This document shows positions 63,514 through 64,000 of a DNA stretch of 64,000 nt, piece after piece (position 1 is the first letter of the stretch; every line of letters starts with the position of its first letter). The DNA is taken from positions 1-64,000 of the forward strand of contig NZ_QGGV01000014.1 in NCBI RefSeq assembly GCF_003148765.1. The letters run 5' to 3'. Origin of the DNA: Silicimonas algicola (lineage in GTDB: Bacteria > Pseudomonadota > Alphaproteobacteria > Rhodobacterales > Rhodobacteraceae). A program made the position numbers and the translations under genes. The notes beneath the pieces were generated by a model. That model was not told the origin of the DNA, ran no database searches, and saw only the letters and a program-made list of their open reading frames with translations.

Positions 63514-64000
63514 CAGCCCGCCCTCCAGCGTTCCGGCGCGAAGATCTTGAACCGGCCGTAAAGCGACTCGGACAGCAGGATCGCCACGAAGACGAAACCC
63601 TGGAGCACCAGGACGGTGGCGTCCGGCAGGTCCATTCGCCGCTGGATCAGGCCGGACGACGCCTCGAAGCCCGCGAGCAGGATCGCTACGGGTATGATGG
63701 CCAGCGGATTCTGCCGCGCGAGAAAGGCGATCAGGATCCCCGTGTAGCCGTATCCCGCCGCCAACGAGGCGTTGGCCGAGCCGTGGACCGCCGTCACTTC
63801 AAACATGCCCGCGAGACCCGCGAAGGCTCCGCCCAGGGCGGTGAAGCTGATGATGAGCCGGCCGACCGGCAGTCCCTGCACCTCGGCCGCGCGCACGTTG
63901 CCACCGGCGATCCGCGCCGCGAACCCCCAGGTCGTGCGGTCGATCAAGAGCCACGATAGAATGCAGACTACGACACCCACTGCAAGCCCCCAATGCACAT
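63513..64000 (-). CDS. ABC importer permease, C-terminal part (runs off window)
   Basis: The last 162 codons of a permease whose start lies beyond the right edge. It has helices around LAVGVVVCILSWLLI, then TTWGFAARIAGGNVRAAEVQ (cytoplasmic coupling loop) and LQGFVFVAILLSESLYGRF. Partner of the 62590 permease and the first visible gene of the operon. Confidence 0.85.
   Translation of the reverse strand, partial: VHWGLAVGVVVCILSWLLIDRTTWGFAARIAGGNVRAAEVQGLPVGRLIISFTALGGAFAGLAGMFEVTAVHGSANASLAAGYGYTGILIAFLARQNPLAIIPVAILLAGFEASSGLIQRRMDLPDATVLVLQGFVFVAILLSESLYGRFKIFAPERWRAG

Overview
The window looks like a chromosomal segment of a marine-type alphaproteobacterium of the Rhodobacterales (Roseobacter/Rhodobacter group). 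The backbone is GC-rich. It carries TadE/TadG genes beside a glutamate dehydrogenase, a TetR regulator, homoserine dehydrogenase, and a TolC/Pcm pair. The EPS locus has a MarR-type EPS-associated regulator. Taxonomy is inferred from gene content only.

Layout. (1) 1-11.5 kb, housekeeping backbone: a truncated TadE-like gene, gdhA, a three-gene TadG/TadE operon, a membrane protein with a TetR regulator, a small lipoprotein, hom, a PopZ-like acidic protein, tolC and pcm. (2) 11.8-21.6 kb, core exopolysaccharide machinery: polyprenyl-phosphate sugar transferase, O-antigen ligase/polymerase-like membrane protein, Wzc-type tyrosine autokinase, Wza-type export lipoprotein, a NusG-like antiterminator, two PPP-type phosphatases and the EPS-associated MarR regulator. 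(3) 21.6-22.1 kb, a gene-free regulatory stretch with an ops-like 13-mer, a long inverted repeat and seven perfect GGTACC palindromes in 238 bp. (4) 22.1-47.3 kb, a variable glycan block: Wzm/Wzt ABC exporter, several methyltransferases, asparagine synthase, about ten glycosyltransferases, a hexapeptide acyltransferase, a fucosyltransferase-type GT11, a Wzy-like polymerase and a NodU-type carbamoyltransferase. Base composition falls inside wzt, at the start of its C-terminal domain, and stays lower and patchy through the block. Two genes here are decayed. (5) 47.3-55.2 kb, mobile and second EPS region: two tyrosine recombinase/HTH modules plus a recombinase remnant, an unknown two-gene pair with EAEVV repeats, a WaaE-like GT2, UDP-xylose synthase-like uxs, a second copy of the sugar transferase with its upstream region, and small secreted proteins. 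(6) 55.2-64 kb, a tightly overlapping operon, read right to left, for small amides and urea derivatives: two ABC permeases, formamidase, two cysteine hydrolases (one BiuH-like), ABC ATPase, cupin and allophanate hydrolase. A LysR regulator lies beyond its end.

How it fits together. Regions 2-5 appear to form one surface-polysaccharide locus in which a conserved export and regulation core is joined to an exchangeable glycan-synthesis block. The block ends 15 bp from the stop codon of a recombinase. The most unusual features are the GGTACC array with a nearby ops-like site and a NusG-like gene, the mosaic wzt, and the repeated recombinase/HTH modules beside glycan genes. No tRNA, rRNA or CRISPR array was seen.
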